A model generated the notes under the pieces. That model did not search any database. It was not told the origin of the DNA and worked only from the letters and a program-made list of their open reading frames with translations. From assembly GCA_963780395.1 (NCBI GenBank), contig CAWABY010000017.1:1-64000 (forward strand): DNA of 64,000 bases, read 5' to 3'. Of this stretch, positions 9,524 through 17,739 are shown in pieces. The first letter of the stretch is position 1; each line of letters begins with the position of its first letter. A program made the translations under genes and the position numbers. The DNA is from VGBV01 sp963780395. GTDB taxonomy: Bacteria > Actinomycetota > Thermoleophilia > Solirubrobacterales > 70-9.

Positions 9524-10876
9524 CTACTCAAACCCAAACCCCCCTTCCCCGCCCCCAGACCCTCCCCCACCAGAGCCGCCGCCGGTTGGGGCGCTGAATT
9601 CGCCTCCGCTCGGGGCGCTGCTGGAGGGTGCTACTTGCTCGATGCCGAGTTCCTTGGTTGTCTGCTGGGCGGGGGTTAGGGGCTGGTCGGGTGCGGCAAC
9701 CGTTTGGTCTTGATCCTGGGCCGGCGCCGCGGTGGGTGGTGGTGCGGGCAGCTCTGAGAGCTCGGGCGGGCGGGGCGTAACGCCAGGCTCCATATCGATC
9801 ATCTGCTGTTGCTGCTGCTCGCCGCGGTCGCCGATCAGGTCGGCGGGAGCGACGCCTTTGACCACGCAGTAGGCGCCGCCCGTCCCGGCGACGGCAACGC
9901 CGCACACGACCAGGGCCTTGGCGGCCGATGCCTGAAGTCCGCTCGCCATGCCGGCGGCGGCCTCGCCCTCCGATCCCGTGCCCCGGTTCGCCAGGGAGTA
10001 CGCGCCCTCCCGAACCCTCTCGATCGCGCCACCAACCCGGTCTGCGAGCCATTCGTGCGCCCGGCCGCCGGTGGACTGCTCCACCGCCGGACCCGCGGGC
10101 ATCAGCTCGAGGACGCGGTCCGGGATCGCGCGGAAGGCACGCAGCTTCGCGCGGCAGGAACCGCAGGTCTTCAGGTGGATGTCAACGTCCTCGGCCCCCA
10201 CCACGTCGCGCTCTCCGTCGGCCAGGGCGGAGAGCGCGATCGAGAACTGCTCGCACCGCCGCCCCTCCTCGATCGCTGCGAAGACGTCGAGGAACCGCTT
10301 GCGGCCTTCGGCCATGCAGCGATTGATCTTCGTGTAGGTCCAGCCCGTGATCTCCCCGATCTCGGCGTACGAGTACCCCTGGGCCTTGAGCGTTAGGGCG
10401 CGCAGCTCCTGGGGCTTCAGCGCTCGCAGGGCCTCCCGACTACGGGCGACGCGCTCGCGGCTCGCGGCCTGCTCGTTAGGGCCGGCTGACTCGGACGCGA
10501 TCGAGTCGAGCGGGTCGCGGTCGTCGTCCTCATCGGTGGGGCGGCTTCCGCTCAGAAGGCGCTCGCGTTGCCGTCTGACAGCCAGCGCCTCGCGCTTGGT
10601 TACCACCTGCATCCAGCGGACGATGGCGTCGCCTTCGAGCGGCGGCGCCTTGGTCAGCAGGATCTCGAGCGAGCGCTGGTAGGCGTCCTCTGCGTCGTCC
10701 GTGCAGATCGAGTAGCGGCGCGCCGTCCGTCTGAAGACGGCGTCGTGGGTCTCGATCAGGTTCGTCGCGGTTCGCCTACGCGCCTCGGTCGGCTCGCCTC
10801 GATCGTCGGTTGACAGATCGGCCGCGGACCCCGGACTGACTCCTCCAGCAGCGGGCAAGCCCTTCTCCTCTTTCAC
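9524..10876 (-). CDS. Sigma-70 family (ECF-like) factor fused to zinc-finger and membrane-anchored tail
   Basis: 450 aa in three parts. Residues about 38-110 resemble sigma region 2 and 150-200 carry a region-4 helix-turn-helix (SYAEIGEITGWTYTKINRC). Next comes HLKTCGSC, the Hx3Cx2C motif of zinc-binding anti-sigma domains, then a single hydrophobic helix (ALVVCGVAVAGTGGAYCVV) and an outer Pro/Gln/Gly-rich tail ending in Gly-Ser repeats and GFGFE. A sigma factor carrying its own anti-sigma-like motif and membrane anchor could be activated by release from the membrane (inference). GTG start at 10876 has a weak ribosome-binding site. Confidence 0.75.
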   Translation of the reverse strand: MKEEKGLPAAGGVSPGSAADLSTDDRGEPTEARRRTATNLIETHDAVFRRTARRYSICTDDAEDAYQRSLEILLTKAPPLEGDAIVRWMQVVTKREALAVRRQRERLLSGSRPTDEDDDRDPLDSIASESAGPNEQAASRERVARSREALRALKPQELRALTLKAQGYSYAEIGEITGWTYTKINRCMAEGRKRFLDVFAAIEEGRRCEQFSIALSALADGERDVVGAEDVDIHLKTCGSCRAKLRAFRAIPDRVLELMPAGPAVEQSTGGRAHEWLADRVGGAIERVREGAYSLANRGTGSEGEAAAGMASGLQASAAKALVVCGVAVAGTGGAYCVVKGVAPADLIGDRGEQQQQQMIDMEPGVTPRPPELSELPAPPPTAAPAQDQDQTVAAPDQPLTPAQQTTKELGIEQVAPSSSAPSGGEFSAPTGGGSGGGGSGGGEGGFGFE

Positions 10877-10931
10877 GAACCGTTGAGCCGAAAGCTTTCA
10901 CGGCTCGTCCCTCAACGGCGCGGGTCCTGCG

Positions 10932-10975
10932 CGCAATTTGCGGAGACCGCGCAGAGGGGAAGCCCGCAAATTGCG
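10932..10975. repeat. Long inverted repeat between sigma-factor gene and dinB
   Basis: CGCAATTTGCGG (10932-10943) and its exact complement (10964-10975) are separated by 20 bp, 56-99 bp upstream of the sigma-factor start. It could be an operator or a hairpin in the sigma-factor leader. Confidence 0.5.
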
Positions 10976-11055
10976 TGAAGGGCGCTTCCTTGCACCATCG
11001 GGCGCGAGTCGGCGAACCGGAGCCGCGTGAGAGTTGCCGATCCCGCTTGACGATG

Positions 11056-11069
11056 CGAACATACGTTCG
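11056..11069 (+). promoter_or_regulatory. SOS box (LexA operator) of dinB
   Basis: CGAACATACGTTCG is a perfect palindrome fitting the Gram-positive/actinobacterial LexA consensus GAAC-N4-GTTC. It ends 5 bp before the GTG start and contains the TACGTT -10 box (11062-11067), so LexA binding would directly cover the promoter. Confidence 0.85.
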
Positions 11070-11074
11070 TATCC

Positions 11075-12259
11075 GTGGAACCCGGAATCCTGCACGCAGA
11101 CGCCGACGCCTTCTTCGCTGCGGTCGCCCAGCGGGACGATCCGAGCCTCCGGGGCAAGCCGACGGTGGTCGGGACCTGGGTGGTGATGGCGGCGAGCTAT
11201 GAGGCTCGGAAGTACGGGATCCGGGGCGGGATGCGGGCGGCGAAGGCGCGGCGGCTCTGCCCTCACCTGCTGACGGCCGACGTCGACTTCGACGCCTACA
11301 CGGAGGCCAGCCACGAGCTGTTCAAGGTGTTCCGCGAGACCTCTCCCGTGGTCGAGGGGCTGTCGCTGGAGGAGGCGTTTCTCGACGTCAGCGGGCTGGG
11401 GCACATCCTGGGCTCGCCCCGCCGGATCGCGGAGCGGCTTCGCCGCGAGTGTCGCGAACGCGTTGGGCTGGCGGTCACGGTCGGCGTCGCCACGAGCAAG
11501 GTCGTGGCGAAGATGGCGAGCCGGGAGGCGAAGCCGGACGGGCTGCTGGTGATCGAGTCTGGTCGCGAGCGGCAATTCCTGCACCCGATCCCTGTTGAGG
11601 AGCTGTGGGGGGTCGGCAAGGGGACCGCGCCGAAGCTGCACGCGAACGGGATCACAACGGTGGGCGCCCTGGCGCGGAGAAGCGTCGGCGAGCTGGCCTC
11701 GATCCTCGGCCCGGCCCAGGCCCGCCAGTTGCACACGCTCGCGAACTGCCAGGACCACCGGCGGGTGCGGGCGGGGCGACGCCGGCGGTCCTACGGCAGC
11801 CAGAGCGCGCTCGACGGCCGGCCCCGCTCGCCCGCAGCGCTCGACTCGATCCTGATGCGGCTGGTGGACCGGGTCACGGGCCGGATGCGGGCGGCGAACC
11901 GCTCGGGGCGGACGGTGGTGCTGCGCCTTCGCTTCCGCGACTACAAGCGGGTGTCGCGGTCGAGGACGCTGGAGTACCCGACGGCGGCCTCGCGGACCGT
12001 GCTCGCCTCGGCGCGGGTGCTGATGGCCGAGGCGATGCCGGAGATCGAGGAGCGGGGCGTCACCCTCGTCGGGGTCGCGCTGATGAACATCGAGGACAGC
12101 AGGGGCGTGCAGCTTGAGATGCCGGTGGAGCCGCCGTATCGCCCGCCGGTGGACGCCGTGCTGGACCAGGTGCGCGAGCTGTTCGGATCCGGGGTGCTGC
12201 GTCGAGCCAGCGCCGTGGATTCCCGTTTGCGGAAAGAGGGCGGGGCTGGTCTAGGCTGA
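11075..12259 (+). CDS. dinB: DNA polymerase IV (Y-family translesion polymerase)
   Basis: 394-aa error-prone polymerase for damage bypass. HADADAFFAAV holds the first catalytic Asp. The second motif reads SLEEAFLDV, with Glu where Asp is usual before the catalytic Glu. Thumb helix-hairpin-helix motifs (about 180-215) and a little-finger domain follow. No beta-clamp motif is obvious at the C-terminus, where DSRLRKEGG ends the protein. GTG is the only start that keeps HADAD; the in-frame upstream sequence reaches a stop at 11048. It is probably leaderless and SOS-induced through the LexA box that overlaps its promoter. Confidence 0.92.
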   Translation: MEPGILHADADAFFAAVAQRDDPSLRGKPTVVGTWVVMAASYEARKYGIRGGMRAAKARRLCPHLLTADVDFDAYTEASHELFKVFRETSPVVEGLSLEEAFLDVSGLGHILGSPRRIAERLRRECRERVGLAVTVGVATSKVVAKMASREAKPDGLLVIESGRERQFLHPIPVEELWGVGKGTAPKLHANGITTVGALARRSVGELASILGPAQARQLHTLANCQDHRRVRAGRRRRSYGSQSALDGRPRSPAALDSILMRLVDRVTGRMRAANRSGRTVVLRLRFRDYKRVSRSRTLEYPTAASRTVLASARVLMAEAMPEIEERGVTLVGVALMNIEDSRGVQLEMPVEPPYRPPVDAVLDQVRELFGSGVLRRASAVDSRLRKEGGAGLG

Positions 12260-12266
12260 CTCGGCC

Positions 12267-13215
12267 ATGAGCACCTGCGTAGTCACCGGCGGGGCCGGGT
12301 TCCTCGGATCGCACCTGTGCGAGCTGCTGCTCGAGCGGGGCAACCGGGTGATCTGCGTCGACAACCTGGAGACGGGGTCGCTGGAGAACATCGGCCACCT
12401 GCGCTCGGGCGAGTTCGCGTTCGCGAACCACGACATCACCGAGTTCGTGCAGATCGAGGAGCCGGTGGACTTCATCTATCACCTGGCCAGCCCGGCGAGC
12501 CCGATCGACTACCTGCGGCTGCCGCTGCAGACGCTCAAGGTCGGCTCCTACGGCACCCATCACATGCTGGGCGTGGCCAAGGACAAGCGGGCCCGCTTCC
12601 TGATCGCCTCGACCTCGGAGGTCTATGGCGACCCGGAGATCCACCCCCAGCCCGAGGACTACTGGGGCAACGTCAACCCGATCGGCCCCAGGGGCGTCTA
12701 TGACGAGGCCAAGCGCTACGCCGAGGCGCTGACGATGGCCTACCACCGCCAGCAGGGGGTGGACACCACCATCGCCCGCATCTTCAACACCTACGGATCA
12801 CGGATGCGCCCGCACGACGGCCGCGCGATCCCGACCTTCCTGCGCCAGGCGCTGCAGGACAAGCCGCTGACCGTGTTCGGCGACGGCAGCCAGACGCGGA
12901 GCTTCTGCTACGTCAGACGACCTGGTGCGCGGGTTCGTGGCGATGGCCGAGTCGGACGCGCACCTGCCGATCAACATCGGCAACCCGAAGGAGTTCACGC
13001 TGCTGCAGCTGGCCGAGACCGTGATCGAGGTCGCCGGCTCGCGCTCGGAGATCATCTTCGAGGCGCTGCCGGTGGACGACCCCAAGGTGCGCCAGCCCGA
13101 CATCACCAAGGCGCGCGAGCTGCTGGGCTGGGAGCCCGAGGTGGAGCTGCGCGACGGGCTGAAGCGCACGATCGACGAGTCCGGCGTCGAGCGGCTGGTC
13201 GGCTCGGCGAGCTAG
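12267..13215 (+). CDS. UDP-glucuronate decarboxylase-like NAD-dependent epimerase/dehydratase, frame break
   Basis: Extended SDR enzyme probably making UDP-xylose or a related nucleotide sugar. GGAGFLG (residues 8-14) binds NAD; STSEVYGDP and YDEAK (near 144) give the catalytic Ser/Tyr/Lys; NPIGPRGVYDEAKR resembles the UXS-type signature. An extra A at about 12915 breaks the frame: FCYV should continue DDLVRGFVAMAESD and run to TAG 13213. TAGGCT lies 9 nt before ATG 12267, so the gene is probably leaderless. It starts a run of envelope-sugar genes. Confidence 0.85.
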
Positions 13216-13232
13216 ACGGCGCGAGCGCCCGG

Positions 13233-14114
13233 CTACTTCGCCGGCGGCGCGTGGTCGGGCAACTTCATGGTCCGGCGCATGAGCCCGTCGAAGCGCTTCT
13301 CGCCGACCAGGCCCTGGAGCCGGGCCATTATCTTCGCGTCGCGGCCGACGATGTAGCGCGCCTTGGGGTTGTCGTTGCTGATCGCCTTCTCGATCACCTC
13401 CGCGACCGTGATCGGCTCCAGGCCGCGCTCGGCGGTCTCGGCGGTGACCGCCTTCATCCGCTCGAGCTGGGGGCCGTAGAGGCGCTCGGCCTCGGGGCCC
13501 ATCTCCTCCACGGCGGCGTCGAATGTGTCGTTGCCCTTCGCCCAAATCGGCGTTGCGATCGAGCCGGGCTCGACCACGACCACGTCCATCTGCTTCCACG
13601 GCTTCAGCTCGCGCCGCAGCGAGTCGGCCATGCCCTCGAGGCCGAATTTGGCGGCGTTATACGGCGAGAAGAAGGGGCTGGCGACGCGGCCTCCGATCGA
13701 GGTGATGAAGACGATCGTGCCACCGCCGCGGCGCAGCATCGGCAGGAAGGCCTGGGTGACGGCGTACTGGCCGACGAGGTTGACGTCGATCACCTTCTGG
13801 AACTCCGCCACCGGCAGGTGCTCGACCGGCCCGGCGCCAGCGATGCCGGCGTTGTTGACGAGCCCGGCGAGGCCCCGCTCGCCGACGGCTTGCTCGACCT
13901 CCTGGCGCGCGGCGTCGATCGAGGGCTGCTCGGCGACGTCGATCGTGACCGGGGTCAGCCGATCGGAGCCCTCCTCGGCCAGGCTGTCGGCGTCGGCCTG
14001 CTTGCGCACGCCGGCGAAGACCTTGTGGCCCTGATGATCGAGGTGCAGGGCGGTGGCCCGACCGATGCCGGTCGAGGCACCCGTGACCATCACCGCGCCC
14101 TTCTGCTTCGCCAT
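13233..14114 (-). CDS. SDR-family oxidoreductase
   Basis: Classical short-chain dehydrogenase of 293 aa. TGASTGIG binds the cofactor, NNAGIAG and the catalytic set (Ser in ITSIGG, YNAAK) are all present, and the C-terminal extension (residues 210-290) resembles retinol-dehydrogenase-like SDRs. Start set at the MAKQKG codon (14114); a longer version to 14135 would add seven residues without gain. Substrate unknown. Opposite strand to the sugar genes on both sides, so likely not part of that pathway. Confidence 0.85.
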   Translation of the reverse strand: MAKQKGAVMVTGASTGIGRATALHLDHQGHKVFAGVRKQADADSLAEEGSDRLTPVTIDVAEQPSIDAARQEVEQAVGERGLAGLVNNAGIAGAGPVEHLPVAEFQKVIDVNLVGQYAVTQAFLPMLRRGGGTIVFITSIGGRVASPFFSPYNAAKFGLEGMADSLRRELKPWKQMDVVVVEPGSIATPIWAKGNDTFDAAVEEMGPEAERLYGPQLERMKAVTAETAERGLEPITVAEVIEKAISNDNPKARYIVGRDAKIMARLQGLVGEKRFDGLMRRTMKLPDHAPPAK

Positions 14115-14172
14115 CGTGCGGAGCCTACCGGGCACCGCTCACCGGCCGGGACATGCGACACACTGCGCGGCC

Positions 14173-15267
14173 ATGCCCGAGGCGAGCATCCTGGCCGTGG
14201 TCGGAGCGCGGCCCAACTTCGTGAAGATGGCGCCGGTCATCGAGGCCCTCGCCGGGCGCGACGGCGTCGCGGTGCGGCTGCTGCACACCGGCCAGCACTA
14301 CGACCGCGCGCTCTCGGACGGGTTCATCGAGCGGCTGGGGATGCCCCTGCCCGACGCCAACCTGGGGGTCGGTTCGGGCAGCCACGCCGAGCAGACGGCC
14401 AGCGTGCTGGCCGGCGTCGAGGCCGACCTGGGCGAGCACCCCGCCGAGCTGGTGCTGGTCGCGGGCGACGTCAACTCGACGATGGCGGCGGCGCTGGCGG
14501 CGACCAAGCTCAACATCGCGGTCGGGCACGTCGAGTCGGGGTTGCGATCGGGCGACTGGTCGATGCCCGAGGAGGTCAACCGCGTGGTCACCGACCGGGT
14601 CAGCGACCTGCTGCTCTGCACCTCGGCCGACGCGGTTGAGAACCTGGCGGCGGAGGGGATCAGCGAGGGCGTCGAGCTTGTCGGGAACACGATGATCGAC
14701 AGCCTCTTCCGGATCCTCGACGGCGTCGACCGCGCGGCGGCGCTGGCGGCCCAGGGCGTGGAGGCGGGCGGCTACGTGCTGGTCACGCTGCACCGGCCCG
14801 CGCTGGTCGACGACCCCGAGAGGCTGGGCGAGGTGATCGCGGTGCTGGGCGAGCTGGCGGCGGAGATGCCGGTGATCTTCCCCGCCCACCCCCGCACGGT
14901 CGCCCGCATGGAGGACGCCGGGGTCGCGGTGCCCGAGGGACTGCGGCTGGCCGAGCCGATGGACTACGCGGACTTCATCGCGCTGGAGGCGGACGCCCGG
15001 CTGGTGATCACCGACTCGGGCGGCCTGCAGGAGGAGACCTCGGTGCTGGGCGTCCCCTGCCTGACCTACCGCGACAACACCGAGCGCCCCGTCACGGTCG
15101 AGCTGGGCACCAACACGCTGGTGGGCGTGAACCCGGCCGCGCTGCGCGAGGCGGCGAAGGCCGCGCTGGCCGCCGAGCCCCCGGCCGAGCCGCCGCGGAT
15201 CCCGCTCTGGGACGGCGAGGCCGGCGCCCGCGCGGCCGATGCCGCCCTATCCTTCCTCGCCGAATGA
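14173..15267 (+). CDS. wecB: UDP-N-acetylglucosamine 2-epimerase (non-hydrolysing)
   Basis: 364-aa enzyme interconverting UDP-GlcNAc and UDP-ManNAc for surface polysaccharide. The family markers GARPNFVKMAP, TGQHYD, GDVNSTMA, GHVESGLRS, PEEVNR, TLHRP and the UDP-binding TDSGGLQEE are all present. ATG 14173 gives the usual N-terminus. Its stop overlaps the next glycosyltransferase start (ATGA), so the two are translationally coupled. Confidence 0.92.
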   Translation: MPEASILAVVGARPNFVKMAPVIEALAGRDGVAVRLLHTGQHYDRALSDGFIERLGMPLPDANLGVGSGSHAEQTASVLAGVEADLGEHPAELVLVAGDVNSTMAAALAATKLNIAVGHVESGLRSGDWSMPEEVNRVVTDRVSDLLLCTSADAVENLAAEGISEGVELVGNTMIDSLFRILDGVDRAAALAAQGVEAGGYVLVTLHRPALVDDPERLGEVIAVLGELAAEMPVIFPAHPRTVARMEDAGVAVPEGLRLAEPMDYADFIALEADARLVITDSGGLQEETSVLGVPCLTYRDNTERPVTVELGTNTLVGVNPAALREAAKAALAAEPPAEPPRIPLWDGEAGARAADAALSFLAE

Positions 15268-16040
15268 GCGCGCCCGGGGGAAGAAAGATCGCGATGGTGC
15301 CGGCCCTGAACGAGGAGGATTCGGTCGGCCAGGTCGTGGCCGAGCTGCGCCGCGAGGCGCCCGGCTTCGACCTGTTGGTGGTGGACGACGGCTCCAGCGA
15401 CGAGACCGCCGCTCGCGCCCGCGCCGCCGGCGCGACCGTGCTCTCCCACCCCTTCAACCTCGGCATCGGCGGCGCGGTGCAGTCGGGTTACCGCTACGCC
15501 TTCCTGAACGCCTACGACGTCGCCGTGCAGGTGGACGGCGACGGCCAGCACGACCCGGCGCAGATCACGAAGCTGGAGCAGGGCCTGCAGCGCAGCGGCG
15601 CCGACCTGGTCTGGGGCAGCCGCTTCCTGGAGGACGCCGGCTACCGGGTGCCGCGCCTGCGCCGCGCCGGGCGGGTGATCTTCGCCCGCATCGTCAGCGC
15701 AATCACGCGCAAGGCGATCACCGACCCGACCTCGGGCTTCCGCATCGCCAACCGGCGCGGGATCGAGCTGTTCGCGCGCGACTACCCGCACGACTACCCC
15801 GAGGTCGAGGCGATCCTGATGGCGCACTCGCACGACCTCGAGATCAGCGAGGTCGCGGTGACGATGCGCCAGCGAGAGACCGGCAGCTCCTCGATCAACA
15901 TGCTGAACGCGGGCTACTACATGGTCCGCGTGCTGCTGGCGATCGGCGTCGGGCTCTTCCGCCGCCGGCCTGTCCCTCCGCCCGGTGACGACTGGCTCGC
16001 CACCTCGCCGTCAGAGGCGCTCGAGGGAGCCCGGCGCTAG
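15264..16040 (+). CDS. Family 2 glycosyltransferase (dolichyl-phosphate-mannose-synthase-like)
   Basis: 258-aa GT-A enzyme. VPALNEEDSVG begins the nucleotide-binding fold, LLVVDDGSSDET and VQVDGDGQHDP (DxD-type metal site) are typical of polyprenyl-phosphate sugar transferases, and DPTSGFRIANR matches the acceptor region. No transmembrane domains of its own; the next gene supplies a small membrane protein. Coupled to wecB by ATGA overlap, pointing to synthesis of a lipid-linked surface glycan. Confidence 0.88.
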   Translation: MSAPGGRKIAMVPALNEEDSVGQVVAELRREAPGFDLLVVDDGSSDETAARARAAGATVLSHPFNLGIGGAVQSGYRYAFLNAYDVAVQVDGDGQHDPAQITKLEQGLQRSGADLVWGSRFLEDAGYRVPRLRRAGRVIFARIVSAITRKAITDPTSGFRIANRRGIELFARDYPHDYPEVEAILMAHSHDLEISEVAVTMRQRETGSSSINMLNAGYYMVRVLLAIGVGLFRRRPVPPPGDDWLATSPSEALEGARR

Positions 16041-16054
16041 CGCCCGGGTCCGCC

Positions 16055-16456
16055 ATGGACACACTCGACACCCGAGTCCAGATCTTCGCCATCGTCGGCT
16101 CGGCCCTGCTGTTCGTCTTCGTGCTCGAGCTGCTGCGACGCCGCCGCCTCTCTGAGCCCTACGCGATCCTGTGGCTGCTCGCCTCGGTGGTGCTGCTGGT
16201 GCTGTCGGTCTGGGACGACCTGCTCGACAGCCTCGCCGACCTGGTCGGGATCGCCACCCCCGCCAACGCGCTGTTCGTGGTCGGCTTCGGCTTCGTCCTG
16301 GTGCTGCTGCTGAGTTTTTCGACCGTCGTCTCGCGCCTGACGCGCGAGAACAAGCTGCTGGCGCAGGAGGTCGCCAGGCTCAGCCGCGAGCGTGACGGGG
16401 ACGCCCAAACCACGCCTGAGCAGGCGTCCGAACGGCAGGAATCGCCCATTCCCTGA
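16055..16456 (+). CDS. DUF2304 small membrane protein
   Basis: 133 aa with three hydrophobic helices (residues about 8-25, 35-53 and 66-92) and an Arg/Glu-rich tail likely forming a coiled coil. DUF2304 genes commonly follow a dolichyl-phosphate-mannose-synthase-like glycosyltransferase, as here (14 bp downstream), so it may anchor or assist that enzyme. Confidence 0.8.
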   Translation: MDTLDTRVQIFAIVGSALLFVFVLELLRRRRLSEPYAILWLLASVVLLVLSVWDDLLDSLADLVGIATPANALFVVGFGFVLVLLLSFSTVVSRLTRENKLLAQEVARLSRERDGDAQTTPEQASERQESPIP

Positions 16457-16496
16457 TAACGGCAGGAGCGCCTCTGGCAGGGGCGAAAGGCGCGAT

Positions 16497-16835
16497 ATGG
16501 AATCGGCAAGCCGCACGCTGGTCAAGTCTCCGCCCGAACTTTGGGAGCTGATTGACCAGCCCGAGTGCATGCAGGGCCTGATGAGCTCGCTGCTGGGCCA
16601 CGCGGCCGAGATCGAGGTCTTCCGCCGTGAGCACGGCGCCTATCTGGGCTGGGAAGCCCGCGACGCAGGCGACAAGGCGTGGATCGAGGTGGAGATCTCC
16701 GAGAAGGGCTGGGGCACCAGCGTCCAGGTCACCGCCGAGAACGACGGCGGCGCCACCAAGCTCGAGGGCTGGCTGGAAGCGGTGATGGACGAGCTCGCCA
16801 CCCCGTCGAAGCGGCCCTTCGACGGGATGGTCTAG
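16497..16835 (+). CDS. Small SRPBCC-like protein
   Basis: 112-aa soluble protein starting MESASRTLVKSPPELWELI. The alternating beta pattern (HAAEIEVFRREHGAYLGW, AWIEVEISEKGWGTSVQVTA) and a C-terminal helix (GWLEAVMDELA) fit a START/SRPBCC-type lipid-binding fold, but the family assignment is tentative. ATG 16497 has an AAAGG ribosome-binding site. It overlaps by 4 bp with the convergent secreted-protein gene. Confidence 0.65.
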   Translation: MESASRTLVKSPPELWELIDQPECMQGLMSSLLGHAAEIEVFRREHGAYLGWEARDAGDKAWIEVEISEKGWGTSVQVTAENDGGATKLEGWLEAVMDELATPSKRPFDGMV

Positions 16836-17641
16836 CCGCCGGCTCGGGTTATTTTTCTTCTTCTTCTTGCAGCGTTCTTCTTCTTCTTCGCCGACGCGGA
16901 GGCGCTCTTTCGCTTCTTCTTCTTGCACTTCTTCTTCTTCGCGCTCTGCTTGGGCGGCGTCGCCTGCGGGGGCGGCGTCGGCTGCGCGGGCGGCGCCGCG
17001 TCTCCCGCCACCCTGAGCACCCAGCGGGCGGGGCTCCCGACACTCGCGAGCGTCACCGGCTCGGCCCCAATTTGGGCGCAGGAGGGCGCCCTTATATAGC
17101 TGGGGGCGGTCTCCGGGTCCTCGTTGACGCCCATCGCGAACAGGTCCACCCCTGCTTCGCCATCGGGGATGAACACCTCGGCCACCAGGTCGCTCGTCGC
17201 GGGGTCGGCGACCGTGCCCGAGACCGCCGCCGTCCGCAGCGTGTTGTCCTCGTCGTCCTCCACGGTGATGACCTGGCTGCCGAGCAGCGTCATGTTCGCG
17301 AGCGCGAAGGGACCTTGAAGCGCCGAGACGCGGACCGTCACGGGCTGGCCGTCACCGTCGCCGGAGTTCGCGGTCTTGATGCCGAAGGTGATGCTCGAGA
17401 CGGTGAAAGCGGTGTTGATCCCGTGTGCCCCGTTGAGGTCGAAGACGCGGTAGAAGCTGTTCTCCCGGTTGAAGGCGCCCATCCCTCCCACCGAGGTGCA
17501 CGAGGGCGAGATCACCCCGCTCAGCGTGTCGGTGCCCTGCGCGAGGGTGATCGCCGCGGCGGGCGATGCGAGCGCCAGGACCGATAGCGCGGATACCGCG
17601 GACGCCAGGAGAGAGCGTCTGATCCTGCTCTTGCTAATCAT
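16832..17641 (-). CDS. Secreted protein with lysine/cysteine-rich C-terminal tail
   Basis: 269 aa, function unknown. A clear signal peptide (MISKSRIRRSLLASAVSALS, then VLALASPAAA) precedes a beta-rich domain with NSFYRVFDLNGAHGIN, similar in style to secreted bacterial proteins carrying a Fn3-like or sialidase-associated fold. A Pro/Gln-rich linker follows, then KKKKCKKKKRK and a second Lys/Arg block. The ATG has a GGAGAAGG ribosome-binding site. Divergent from the methylmalonyl-CoA mutase gene. The tail type recurs in at least three other proteins here. Confidence 0.75.
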   Translation of the reverse strand: MISKSRIRRSLLASAVSALSVLALASPAAAITLAQGTDTLSGVISPSCTSVGGMGAFNRENSFYRVFDLNGAHGINTAFTVSSITFGIKTANSGDGDGQPVTVRVSALQGPFALANMTLLGSQVITVEDDEDNTLRTAAVSGTVADPATSDLVAEVFIPDGEAGVDLFAMGVNEDPETAPSYIRAPSCAQIGAEPVTLASVGSPARWVLRVAGDAAPPAQPTPPPQATPPKQSAKKKKCKKKKRKSASASAKKKKNAARRRRKITRAGG

Positions 17642-17739
17642 CACCTTCTCCCCACCCGGGCGATGATTCCACCGCGGGGCGGCGATGTCAAAGCAGCACG
17701 CAGGCGGGCGTCCGCGGCAAGCCGATCTATGCTTGCCCG

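Noticed and set aside
16850..16950. Microsatellite or CRISPR-like repeat (runs of CTTCTT)
   Set aside because: These tracts encode the lysine tails in frame; no regular repeat-spacer pattern exists.
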